Position numbers and translations under genes: made by a program | In this document: in pieces, positions 1-5,803 of the stretch | Layout of the letters: every line of letters starts with the position of its first letter | Position numbering within the stretch: position 1 is the stretch's first letter | DNA from: an uncultured Lachnospiraceae bacterium | GTDB taxonomy: Bacteria; Bacillota; Clostridia; Lachnospirales; Lachnospiraceae | NCBI GenBank assembly: GCA_910585075.1 | Contig: CAJUED010000001.1 | Location: 1-64,000 of the forward strand | Length of the DNA: 64,000 bases | Direction of reading: 5' to 3' | The notes under the pieces: generated by a model | Database searches by the model: none | What the model saw: the letters and a program-made list of their open reading frames with translations, nothing else | Told to the model about the DNA's origin: nothing

Positions 1-51
1 CTCAACCTTCTTTCTTGGAATTCCCTATACTTGAATTATACAGGAAGCTCC

Positions 52-258
52 TTATCTGACTATAAATTTATCCATCTGCTTTGCCAGTCTGTCCGTGTCA
101 AAGTAAAACTTCCGGCCGCCCGGCTTCCTGAACGTACATTTCTGCCCCGGCACATGGGCCATCTGCCGCAGGAATTTGGCCGGTATGCCGCATTCCTGCT
201 CGATTTCCTTTACAGTCATAAATTTTCTTGGAAACTGTATCCTGTTTCCTCCTTTCAC
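52..258 (-). CDS. Excisionase-like small HTH protein
   Basis: A 68-residue basic protein. The core (VKEIEQECGIPAKFLRQMAHVPG, beginning near residue 16) reads as a MerR/excisionase-type winged helix-turn-helix, followed by a beta-wing with FRKPGGRKFYFD. Such proteins bend DNA during prophage excision or act as small regulators. The GTG start overlaps the stop of the upstream membrane gene in a GTGA arrangement, with GGGG upstream of the GTG. An internal ATG (residue 14) is also possible, but its GGAGG lies too far upstream. It is the last gene of the leftward early operon inside the window. The fold is an inference from sequence pattern. It could also be a regulator unrelated to excision, since the integrase is 5.5 kb away. 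Confidence 0.65.
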   Translation of the reverse strand: MKGGNRIQFPRKFMTVKEIEQECGIPAKFLRQMAHVPGQKCTFRKPGGRKFYFDTDRLAKQMDKFIVR

Positions 259-425
259 GTCCCCATAAAATAGATAATCATGTACAAAGCGATAAATCCC
301 ATCACCATGGCAACCATGCCGGCGATAAAATACAATGTGAATTTATACCGCTCGAAGCTCATTGGTCCCCTGTGGTTCCGGCCGCTTCTTAAGATAATTT
401 CGTCCACATCCATCTTTTTCCCCAT
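255..425 (-). CDS. Small single-span membrane protein
   Basis: A 56-codon ORF starting ATG at 425 in the leftward early operon, ending in a TGA that overlaps the GTG of the next gene. The N-terminal half is charged (MGKKMDVDEIILRSGRN) and the C-terminal half is one hydrophobic helix (roughly residues 30-54, rich in Phe, Met, Ile). A GGTGGT stretch precedes the start. The family is not recognised. The tight coupling to both neighbours supports a real gene. A prophage superinfection-exclusion or accessory membrane role is possible but is only a guess. Confidence 0.55.
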   Translation of the reverse strand: MGKKMDVDEIILRSGRNHRGPMSFERYKFTLYFIAGMVAMVMGFIALYMIIYFMGT

Positions 426-434
426 ACCACCTTT

Positions 435-1184
435 CTATTTTTTTATTGACACTGTTCCTGATTGGCTTGATTTCTTTTTTACTCCAATAACCGCTCTAAA
501 AAGCTTATATTCATTTCCTGCATAGTCTTCAACTGCTGTCACCGTAACCGTTCTGACGCCGCCAGATGTATGTACAATTACTTTGCTTCCAGCCGTCACC
601 TTATCCACTAAACACGGTGGTAATTCCCAAGTATATAACTTACCCTTGGGCGTATGGCTTGCTTTTACAATCTGCCTTTTTCTATATCTAACGGATACTC
701 TATCTATGCCATGCTTAACCGCCAGCAGATAAGAGGTATATCCATCTATCAATGTCCCTGTGCCATCCAGGATAATCTGCGACTGCAAAAGTCCTGTTTC
801 CATGAAATACTGCTCTTTCTGCTTCATCTTCTCCATTTTGGGAGGATGATTTCTAAAACATGGATAAATCTTTATTGTATCAGCAGGTATATCAAATATT
901 TTCCCAGATGCACTTAAGCCTTGTTGCCACGCGTCGCTTAAGTATTCTCTGAAAACGTCTAAAAACATCTTGACGGCAGCACTTTCAGAATTATTTGCAG
1001 CTACTCGGTTATGCCAGCCTTTTAATATTCTATCCATCAAATGGATATTGCTTTGATTTGCTTTCCTGCCCAATTCATAGACATCATTTACCACATTTAT
1101 AAATGCTATGATAAATTCTTTCCCTGCATTGTCCTCAAATTCCGAATATTGGAATTGTTCTATTGCCAGTGGATATTTCATCAT
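435..1184 (-). CDS. Prophage protein with ParB-like motif, unknown function
   Basis: A 249-residue protein whose start overlaps the stop of the upstream gene by 4 bp (ATGA), so the two are translationally coupled. The middle part contains ILDGTGTLIDGYTSYLLAVK, which resembles the ligand/nucleotide-binding strand-helix of ParB/sulfiredoxin-like domains (consensus 'vlDGhhRlaAa'). The C-terminal quarter looks like a small beta-barrel (AGSKVIVHTSGGVRTVTVTAVEDY). The N-terminal helical part is not recognised. Lying next to replication genes in a prophage, it may help DNA handling, but no function can be assigned from sequence alone. Confidence 0.7.
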   Translation of the reverse strand: MMKYPLAIEQFQYSEFEDNAGKEFIIAFINVVNDVYELGRKANQSNIHLMDRILKGWHNRVAANNSESAAVKMFLDVFREYLSDAWQQGLSASGKIFDIPADTIKIYPCFRNHPPKMEKMKQKEQYFMETGLLQSQIILDGTGTLIDGYTSYLLAVKHGIDRVSVRYRKRQIVKASHTPKGKLYTWELPPCLVDKVTAGSKVIVHTSGGVRTVTVTAVEDYAGNEYKLFRAVIGVKKKSSQSGTVSIKK

Positions 1185-1642
1185 GCTGCACCACCCTTCT
1201 GCATTGCCTCCATAGCCGACAATACTTCCGCTTCACTCATAGAAACAACCTTATTTACCAGTTCCAAAAGATATGGTTTTTCTTCCAATGCCATGTTAAT
1301 TTTCTGCCGCATCTGATATTTAATGTGTTCACGTTCTTTCCGCTTGTTGCTTTCAAGCCACCGCCAGTACGCATAAGGTTTTTCGTCAATCATTGCAAGC
1401 TCATGGGAGAACAGATATTTCGGTTTTGCACCAAAAAGATTGGAAAGTGCTATTGCTTCATTTGCAAGCAATTCTGTTTTTCCTGTCAGCTTGTCCCACA
1501 CTTCGGGGCTATCCTCAGGCAGATACCGCCCCAGTTCCATGTGATCCCCAACTGTACAAATACTGTAGCCACTCTCTATAATTTCCGCAATAAGATTGGG
1601 ATATTGATATTTCTGTAACTCTTTGATTGATAATCTTTTCAT
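1181..1642 (-). CDS. Prophage protein of unknown function, HTH-like C-terminus
   Basis: A 153-residue mostly helical protein with an AAAGAGGAAA ribosome binding site directly before its ATG. The segment MKRLSIKELQKYQYPNLIAEIIESG followed by ELLANEAIALSNLFGAKPKYLF resembles the decorated helix-turn-helix layout of phage regulators of the XRE type (last helices 'LSNLFGAKPKYLF'), but the key residues are not clear enough to call. It is encoded between the DnaC-like loader and the ParB-motif protein and overlaps the latter by 4 bp. Function unknown. Confidence 0.65.
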   Translation of the reverse strand: MKRLSIKELQKYQYPNLIAEIIESGYSICTVGDHMELGRYLPEDSPEVWDKLTGKTELLANEAIALSNLFGAKPKYLFSHELAMIDEKPYAYWRWLESNKRKEREHIKYQMRQKINMALEEKPYLLELVNKVVSMSEAEVLSAMEAMQKGGAA

Positions 1643-1713
1643 TTTCCTCTTTCCTTTCCCCGGAAAGCCGTGTTATTATATATTCGTGATGTATACGGCT
1701 CCGGCTGTGTTTT

Positions 1714-1744
1714 GCCTCGTAGGTACCTGCAATACCTATGAGGC
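1714..1744. repeat. 12-bp inverted repeat in the gap after the ATPase gene
   Basis: GCCTCGTAGGTA and TACCTATGAGGC form a 12-bp stem with one mismatch around a 7-nt loop, in the gap between the ATPase gene and the next leftward gene. No U-run follows on the minus strand, so it is not a typical terminator. It may be an mRNA processing or stability hairpin or a regulator dyad. A second looser dyad (AGCCGT...ACGGCT) lies just to its left. Confidence 0.45.
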
Positions 1745-1748
1745 GTTT

Positions 1749-2597
1749 CTATTCCTGCATTATGGTCCTTATAAATTCCTTTGTATGTTTGTCCGCTAGC
1801 TGTCTCCTTACATTAATCTCCGGCATTATGACAGGAACTGATACAGCATAAATCCTGTCAGCAATCCGAGAATCCGTTTTTAAATCCTCTATCCACACAT
1901 TGCTTGTAAAAATTGTTGGATAGTGGTTTGTGTACCGCCTGTCAATCAGCCGAAATAAAGCTGTTGTAATCCACTCCTTATTTTCCACCTGTGTGCCAAT
2001 ATCATCCAAAATCAATAATCCTGCTTCAAGTATAGCTTGTATAATTTCCCGACTTGTATCGTCTCTCGCCTTTACAAGCTCTATATAATCGGCCACACTG
2101 ATAAACTTAACAGATATGTCATGTGTCTTAAGAACCTCATTTGCCACGGCACACGCAATCATTGTTTTTCCACTACCTTTCGTGTCAGAATAAAAATACA
2201 ATCCCCTCCCCTCACGCTGAAACATCTCAAAATTGACTACAAAAGCATTTACAATATTTTTCTGCGGTATTATATTTTCGGAATCGTATTTGCTCCAGTC
2301 AATGCTTTTCCCTGTGCAATACACATATTCAAGCGGCATTCCGCTACGGCTCCTGCGTTCATCAAATCGGGAATCCAATATTGTACCATCATCCAGAAAC
2401 ACTGCCTGCGTGCTATATCCGACATCCTCGTACCTGTGGTAAACCAAAAGACCGCTCACCGTTTCCGTTTTCAGTTCCTCCACCTTAGTCACCGTTGCCA
2501 ATCCCCAGGAACTGCTCATAGAAGTCTGCTGCCTGTCTCCGACTTTGACCGTCCGCTCCAACCTCTCCACCGCCTTTCTTATCCGAATAATTTTCAT
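1749..2597 (-). CDS. DnaC/IstB-like helicase-loader ATPase
   Basis: AAA+ ATPase of the DnaC/DnaI type that loads replicative helicase during phage replication. The P-loop is SDTKGSGKT, followed by Walker B LLILDDIG and a sensor-like IFTSN. I start it at ATG 2597 (MKIIRIRKAVERL); the frame stays open upstream to 2639 from a TTG, giving 14 extra unconvincing residues. The N-terminal third has a beta-rich part of unknown role (SWGLATVTKVEELKTE). It overlaps the end of the DUF6291 replication gene, so the two form a coupled replication module. Known for the family: helicase loading. Inferred: use of the host or a phage-encoded helicase that lies outside the window. Confidence 0.85.
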   Translation of the reverse strand: MKIIRIRKAVERLERTVKVGDRQQTSMSSSWGLATVTKVEELKTETVSGLLVYHRYEDVGYSTQAVFLDDGTILDSRFDERRSRSGMPLEYVYCTGKSIDWSKYDSENIIPQKNIVNAFVVNFEMFQREGRGLYFYSDTKGSGKTMIACAVANEVLKTHDISVKFISVADYIELVKARDDTSREIIQAILEAGLLILDDIGTQVENKEWITTALFRLIDRRYTNHYPTIFTSNVWIEDLKTDSRIADRIYAVSVPVIMPEINVRRQLADKHTKEFIRTIMQE

Positions 2598-3213
2598 CAA
2601 GCACTTTCGCCATGTTTGCATCTTTAACAAGCCAGTCAAAGTTTGCTAACCAGTTCCGGTTATTCCGTCCTTTTAGGAAACTACTTTCCTCCGCCAGTTC
2701 AAACAGCCGCTTGAAATCCTCTATACGGTATTGCTTTAATCTGGCCTTGATTGCTCGCTTTCTGGAATCGGACAATTTTGTCAACCGAGGGAATGAGATG
2801 CAAATCTCATTATACATATCAGCTATCAGCTGATAGTCTATTCTATCCTTATCCATATCCCTATCCATATCCCTTTCCTTATCCTTATCGGCTAGATTCG
2901 CTAAGATTTGCTTACCATTCGTTAGCGATTGCTTGCTATTACTAGCTTTCGCCAGACCGCCTTTTCTCCCATTTTCTCGATTAGCTCCACAACGTTTTAC
3001 ATATCTCTCTTTGTCTCTATCTATTGCTATGCTTAAAATATCAAAAGCCATTGCAAGCGCTGGTTTTTTATTAAAATCGGGCTTTATTTCTTCTCGCCCA
3101 TAAGAAAATAATGATTTAAATAGCTTTCCTGCTTCATCATCCGAGAGTCTCAATACAACAACCTCATTGTCATAATAGACAAGGAAACTTGGTTTTTTGA
3201 TTTCATCACTCAC
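2485..3213 (-). CDS. DUF6291-type prophage replication protein
   Basis: A 242-residue protein. The N-terminal ~90 residues match the DUF6291 pattern (FLVYYDNEVVVLRLSDDEAGKLFKSLF, then a conserved ...YVKRCGANRENGRKGG tail), which is typical of Firmicute phage replisome organisers that have a DnaD-like C-terminal part. The C-terminal half (DYQLIADMYNEIC...RLKQYRIEDF) fits such a helical domain. A low-complexity linker of alternating Asp/Lys/Arg/Met (KDKERDMDRDMDKDR) is encoded by near-perfect 6-nt repeats at about 2,836-2,890. It is next to the DnaC-like loader and overlaps it. Likely role: origin recognition and helicase loading. Confidence 0.8.
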   Translation of the reverse strand: MSDEIKKPSFLVYYDNEVVVLRLSDDEAGKLFKSLFSYGREEIKPDFNKKPALAMAFDILSIAIDRDKERYVKRCGANRENGRKGGLAKASNSKQSLTNGKQILANLADKDKERDMDRDMDKDRIDYQLIADMYNEICISFPRLTKLSDSRKRAIKARLKQYRIEDFKRLFELAEESSFLKGRNNRNWLANFDWLVKDANMAKVLDENYSDKKGGGEVGADGQSRRQAADFYEQFLGIGNGD

Positions 3214-3457
3214 TGTTCACGCCCCCACCTTCCATATTATCCTCAATCAGGTCTGCAACGCTTACTCCCAAGGCTTTTGAAATTCGTCCTAAATAGACGG
3301 GTTTTACATAATAGCCGCGCCGGGCTATGTACACAATGCTCACCGATACGCCTGACTTTTCGGCAAGCTCCTTTGGTTCAAGCTCCGCTTCTGCCATGGC
3401 GACAAGAAACTTTCTTGGATTCGGCTTAAGCATTGTAGTATCTCTTGGTACAGGCAT
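3206..3457 (-). CDS. Small XRE-family DNA-binding protein
   Basis: An 83-residue helix-turn-helix protein of the Cro/CI type (KFLVAMAEAELEPKELAEKSGVSVSIVYIARRG...). The reading frame is open to 3586, but the good start is ATG 3457, preceded by GAAAGGAGCTGAAAGAG; the upstream stretch in that frame overlaps a separate small gene. The C-terminal SKALGVSVADLIEDN is the usual last helix of XRE domains. It lies in the leftward early operon and overlaps the DUF6291 gene by 8 bp. Probably an early regulator. The DNA target is unknown. Confidence 0.75.
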   Translation of the reverse strand: MPVPRDTTMLKPNPRKFLVAMAEAELEPKELAEKSGVSVSIVYIARRGYYVKPVYLGRISKALGVSVADLIEDNMEGGGVNSE

Positions 3458-3473
3458 CTCTTTCAGCTCCTTT

Positions 3474-3602
3474 CTATAATTCTTCTTCGTAATCCTCACC
3501 GTCACACAAGCATTCCTGCATGGATATCTCATAATCGTCCATGTTGGGGAAGTGTAAGTAGTGGTACCTGCATGTTGAACAGTCAAAACAATTTTCTTTC
3601 AT
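3474..3602 (-). CDS. Tiny Cys-rich prophage protein
   Basis: A 42-codon ORF below normal gene-size limits. It has an ideal ribosome binding site (GGGAAAGGAGAAATC before ATG 3602). The product has Cys at positions 5, 8, 11, 31 and 33 (CFDCSTC... and ...CLCDGEDYEEEL), which suggests a zinc knuckle, and an acidic tail. It sits exactly in the gap between two operon genes, in a different frame from the extended neighbouring ORF. Function unknown. Confidence 0.6.
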   Translation of the reverse strand: MKENCFDCSTCRYHYLHFPNMDDYEISMQECLCDGEDYEEEL

Positions 3603-3624
3603 GATTTCTCCTTTCCCGAACCTG

Positions 3625-3855
3625 TCAACCAATATTTTTTACATACTCATCCGAAACCATAAATTCCGTTTCACCATCTTCATGACGCGGATTATAAATG
3701 ATATCAACACCGATAGTCACCTCATCAATCTGCCGCTCCAATTCCAGCATCATGCCGTTTCCTTCCGCATTGATTCCGGTAGATACCTTTGCTACTGTGA
3801 AGCCCTCCATCATGCTTTCGCTTACCTCTGCATAATCTCTAAACATTTTCGCCAT
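3625..3855 (-). CDS. Hypothetical early prophage protein
   Basis: A 76-residue acidic protein with a strong site (GAAAGGAGAAAACAAACA) before the ATG. It starts helical (MAKMFRDYAEVSESMMEGF) and then has a beta pattern (FTVAKVSTGINAEGNGMMLELERQIDEVTIGVDIIYNP). No family is recognised. It is the second gene of the leftward operon after the Cro-like protein. Confidence 0.65.
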   Translation of the reverse strand: MAKMFRDYAEVSESMMEGFTVAKVSTGINAEGNGMMLELERQIDEVTIGVDIIYNPRHEDGETEFMVSDEYVKNIG

Positions 3856-3871
3856 TGTTTGTTTTCTCCTT

Positions 3872-4066
3872 TCAATCTTCGATAATTTCAGTTACATCAA
3901 CTTCCAGAACTTTTGCCAACCTTCCAACAGTAGCTGTACTTACTTTTCTGCTGTTAAGAATAATTCTCATCCGTTGGGCGCTGACTCCATAGTTTTCAGC
4001 AAGTTTAGCTATGTTGTAACTTTTTCTCGCCATTGCTAAATTGATTTTATCTCTGTCTAGTCCCAT
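3872..4066 (-). CDS. Cro-like XRE repressor
   Basis: A 64-residue single-domain helix-turn-helix protein (ARKSYNIAKLAENYGVSAQRMRIIL; ending VGRLAKVLEVDVTEIIED). It is the first gene of the leftward early operon, starting at 4066 with GGGAGGTGG upstream, and is transcribed divergently from the CI-like repressor. By position and size it is the Cro counterpart of the lysogeny switch. The operator and its opposed promoters lie immediately upstream. Confidence 0.8.
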   Translation of the reverse strand: MGLDRDKINLAMARKSYNIAKLAENYGVSAQRMRIILNSRKVSTATVGRLAKVLEVDVTEIIED

Positions 4067-4092
4067 AAATCCACCTCCCTCATCTTCGCATC

Positions 4093-4156
4093 TGAATATT
4101 TTCTTGACATCATCATAATGCTATTCTATAATGAATATGTCAAGAAAATATTTTCA
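4093..4156. promoter_or_regulatory. Lysogeny switch: opposed promoters inside an inverted-repeat operator
   Basis: Two inverted half-sites (4093-4110 and 4137-4156; core ATTTTCTTGACAT and its reverse complement) face each other. The left half-site holds TTGACA (4104-4109), 17 bp before a perfect TATAAT (4127-4132), giving a consensus rightward promoter. The right half-site holds the opposite TTGACA (4138-4143, minus), 17 bp before CATTAT (4115-4120), giving the leftward promoter for the Cro-like operon. A repressor bound to the half-sites would cover both -35 boxes. A second rightward -10 (TATAAT, 4174-4179) with TTTTCA at 17 bp lies closer to the repressor start and may be its maintenance promoter. 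Confidence 0.75.
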
Positions 4157-4198
4157 TTTTTGAAGATTCATGCTATAATACTTTTCAGAGGTGAAAAT

Positions 4199-4729
4199 AT
4201 GGGAATAAACGAAGTAGTGCAAATAGGGAGCAGAATTAAAAAATATAGGAAGTCAAAAGGAATCACTCAAAAAGAAGCAGCATTGTGTGCCGGAATACCA
4301 TATTCAACATATTCTAACTATGAAAATAACAACCGAGAACCTAACCGAGAGCAACTACAAAAAATTGCAGATGCTCTTAATGTACCTCTTTATGAATTAA
4401 TGGGATTTGATGGCAGCATTCGTGTTCATATAAGCCCGGAACATATTGAAGTGGAATCTCTCATTAAAAAACGGGCTTCCGGTAAAGAAATTACAGAAGA
4501 AGAATACAAGAAAATATCTGATTATATAAAGCGTACAAATGAAAGTATTCCTCGTGTTCAGGAAGCTGTTAAAAATCTTAATAGCACAATTGAAGAATTA
4601 CAGGAAAATATTATGATTTCTGATTATAGAAAACTTAATAACTCTGGAAAAGAAGAAGCCAGAAAAAGAGTAAACGAACTAACCGAAATCCCCCGTTATA
4701 CCAAGCCAGACGACCCCCCACGAGAATAA
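4199..4729 (+). CDS. CI-like prophage repressor (XRE N-terminus)
   Basis: A 176-residue regulator starting at ATG 4199 (AGAGGTGAAAAT upstream); the open frame upstream to 4118 crosses the promoter and is not used. Residues ~7-62 form a typical Cro/CI helix-turn-helix (IGSRIKKYRKSKGITQKEAALCAG... SNYENNNREP). The rest is helical, with coiled-coil character (about 85-165), and shows no LexA-type Ser/Lys peptidase. Divergent from the Cro-like gene across a shared operator, it is the likely lysogeny maintenance repressor. Induction may need an antirepressor or ImmA-type protease rather than RecA self-cleavage; that is inference. Confidence 0.8.
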   Translation: MGINEVVQIGSRIKKYRKSKGITQKEAALCAGIPYSTYSNYENNNREPNREQLQKIADALNVPLYELMGFDGSIRVHISPEHIEVESLIKKRASGKEITEEEYKKISDYIKRTNESIPRVQEAVKNLNSTIEELQENIMISDYRKLNNSGKEEARKRVNELTEIPRYTKPDDPPRE

Positions 4730-4740
4730 CGCCAAGCACG

Positions 4741-5025
4741 GCACCTGATTGGTGCGTATCGAGAATTTCCCGATTTCTCAAATGGGGCCCAGTGTCAGGG
4801 CGCCCATTCCGGTAAAGGGAAACCGGTCAAAAAAGTACGGGTTCAGGATAGCCGGGGCCAAAATTGGACTGGTTCCCTACCGGAAGGAGTCTCCTTCATT
4901 TTGGAGGACCAGCTCACTTTTTGAGCTGGGAAGCGTCCAAAAAACGGACAGGCCATTTCTGGCTTTACCTGATAGGTTGGTACCAGACAGCCCACCCTTT
5001 AACCAGTGCAGATTTTTCACTGGTT
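4741..5025. other. Chain of about eleven short hairpins, no gene
   Basis: The 380 bp between the repressor and toxin 1 hold no credible gene but a dense run of perfect or near-perfect stem-loops: 4741-4755, 4761-4779, 4781-4808, 4809-4826, 4852-4883, 4883-4897, 4909-4929 (8-bp stem CCAGCTCA), 4935-4949, 4950-4965, 4967-4977 and 5001-5025 (8-bp stem AACCAGTG). Linkers are only a few bases and loops are short, often A- or T-rich. This could be a structured RNA, a phage replication origin or a single-strand origin. The last stem overlaps the -35 region of the toxin 1 promoter. Confidence 0.55.
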
Positions 5026-5043
5026 GCACATTGACAATATAAT
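5015..5043 (+). promoter_or_regulatory. Putative toxin 1 promoter
   Basis: TTTCAC, 17 bp, then a perfect TATAAT (5038-5043). The block around the -10 (GACAATATAATATGCTTACC) is repeated before toxin 2 (TATAAT at 5344-5349). The second copy lacks a clear -35, so its promoter is weaker or uses other contacts. Confidence 0.5.
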
Positions 5044-5111
5044 ATGCTTACCCAGGGAACCGAAGGGGCGATTATGTCAGCCGCCGAGTTTTATGAAAGG
5101 GGCTGGTGCCA

Positions 5112-5198
5112 ATGGTTACATATTCGGATTTAATCCAGTTTGTAATTATGCTTTGTGCTGTTATAACTCTTGTTATTTACATACAACGCAAAAAATAG
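5112..5198 (+). CDS. Holin-like type I toxin (copy 1)
   Basis: A 28-residue peptide: short polar N-terminus (MVTYSDLIQF), one hydrophobic span (VIMLCAVITLVIYI) and a basic tail (QRKK). This is the layout of the putative holin-like toxin family (Hol_Tox) of Firmicute type I toxin-antitoxin modules, which act in the membrane. A strong site (GAAAGGGGC) lies 9 bp before the ATG. The stop codon lies inside the terminator stem. Its neighbour (5419) is a sequence-divergent second copy in an identically organised cassette. Family identity rests on architecture and the antisense promoter, not on an alignment. Confidence 0.75.
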   Translation: MVTYSDLIQFVIMLCAVITLVIYIQRKK

Positions 5199-5287
5199 CG
5201 CCCTCGTCCTGGTAAGATAAGGCGCTACTTTTTGTAGTCATAATTTTGCCGGCGGCTAGATGTACTCTAGCTTTCGGTTCTCTTGTT
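5190..5287 (-). ncRNA. Antisense RNA antitoxin of cassette 1
   Basis: A near-consensus leftward promoter (TTGATT at 5317-5322, 17 bp, TATAAT at 5294-5299) would start an RNA near 5287. This RNA would run against the 3' end of the toxin 1 mRNA and stop at the shared bidirectional terminator near 5190. Size is about 95-100 nt. The arrangement (converging 3' overlap) is that of TxpA/RatA-type modules. Ends are inferred. Confidence 0.6.
5192..5234. terminator. Bidirectional terminator of toxin cassette 1
   Basis: TAGCGCC and GGCGCTA stems, flanked by A-run and T-run, so it works in both directions: it ends the toxin 1 mRNA (rightward) and the antisense RNA (leftward). The left arm includes the toxin stop codon. 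Confidence 0.75.
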
Positions 5288-5293
5288 AAGCAT

Positions 5294-5322
5294 ATTATAT
5301 GCAATTTATCCTATAAAATCAA
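5294..5322 (-). promoter_or_regulatory. Antisense RNA promoter, cassette 1
   Basis: TTGATT-17 bp-TATAAT on the minus strand. It is stronger than the opposing toxin promoter by consensus match, as expected for an antitoxin RNA in excess. Confidence 0.65.
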
Positions 5323-5418
5323 CACCAATTTGCACCATGACAATATAATATGCTTACCCGGGGAGCCGGGGGACGTGTTCTTACCCAATCCGAGTACCTT
5401 GCGGAAGGGGTGATTATT

Positions 5419-5502
5419 ATGAGTACATATGAGGAATTAAGCTTGATAGTGAGCATTGCTCTGCTGATTGTTTCAATTCTGAATTTGAAAAATAAGAAAT
5501 AG
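5419..5502 (+). CDS. Holin-like type I toxin (copy 2)
   Basis: A 27-residue peptide: MSTYEELSLI, a hydrophobic span (VSIALLIVSILNL) and a KNKK tail. It has the same architecture and position in its cassette as copy 1, with GGAAGGGGTG before the ATG. The sequence is different enough that the two toxins are probably controlled separately by their own antisense RNAs. The terminator that follows (stem ATAGCCGTC/GACGGCTAT, 5499-5533) overlaps its stop codon. Confidence 0.75.
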   Translation: MSTYEELSLIVSIALLIVSILNLKNKK

Positions 5503-5601
5503 CCGTCCTGCTCCTGACAAAGTAGACGGCTATTGCTTAATAGTTTAGTTGTAAATCTTCGCCGGGTCGGGTGACAGCACTCACCTTCCGGCTCCCTTGT
5601 T
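5490..5601 (-). ncRNA. Antisense RNA antitoxin of cassette 2
   Basis: The leftward promoter TTGATA (5631-5636), 17 bp, TATAAT (5608-5613) predicts an RNA starting near 5601, running left across the 3' part of the toxin 2 transcript and ending at the hairpin 5499-5533, which is followed on the minus strand by a U-rich stretch. About 110 nt. Confidence 0.6.
5499..5533. terminator. Bidirectional terminator of toxin cassette 2
   Basis: A 9-bp perfect stem, ATAGCCGTC and GACGGCTAT, around a 17-nt loop. The U-rich flank is better on the minus strand (antisense RNA) than on the plus strand. Confidence 0.65.
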
Positions 5602-5607
5602 AAGCAT

Positions 5608-5636
5608 ATTATACACAATACAAAACCATTTATCAA
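5608..5636 (-). promoter_or_regulatory. Antisense RNA promoter, cassette 2
   Basis: TTGATA-17 bp-TATAAT on the minus strand, in the same relative place as in cassette 1. Confidence 0.65.
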
Positions 5637-5647
5637 CAACAATTTTA

Positions 5648-5727
5648 AAACCGCCCCAGTGCTACCAACACCGGAGCGGCCACCGATACTATTAACAGGA
5701 TGTACCTGCTATAGAATCACCCTAGCA
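5648..5727 (-). ncRNA. Possible ~80-nt leftward small RNA
   Basis: Leftward TTGCGT (5757-5762), 18 bp, TATAGT (5733-5738) could start an RNA near 5727. It would end at a GC-rich hairpin (CCGCCCCAGTG 5651-5661 with CACCGGAGCGG 5669-5679) followed by UUUU on the minus strand. No ORF lies within it. It stands between the integrase and the toxin cassettes. The promoter is weaker than those of the antisense RNAs, so the terminator is surer than the RNA. Confidence 0.35.
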
Positions 5728-5756
5728 CTGATACTATAGCACATTTTGGTACATCC
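5698..5756. repeat. Double inverted repeat upstream of the integrase
   Basis: GGATGTACC (5698-5706) plus TGCTATAG (5707-5714) are mirrored by CTATAGCA (5734-5741) and GGTACATCC (5748-5756). The second pair is offset by 6 bp. The dyad spans the leftward promoter predicted above and lies 48 bp before the integrase ATG. It is a good candidate for an operator or for recombinase/excisionase arm sites. A further small hairpin with a T-run (AGGGTGTAT/ATACCCT, 5764-5789) lies directly before the integrase ribosome binding site. Confidence 0.6.
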
Positions 5757-5803
5757 ACGCAATAGGGTGTATTTTTTATACCCTTTTTTCAGGAGGTACC
5801 ACC

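Noticed and set aside
2037..2627. 196-codon rightward frame opposite the DnaC-like gene
   Set aside because: Shadow of a gene with clear Walker motifs.
4749..5042. 97-codon open frame over the hairpin chain
   Set aside because: No ribosome binding site, no family resemblance, Pro/Arg-rich composition, and it covers tandem palindromes that explain the sequence better.
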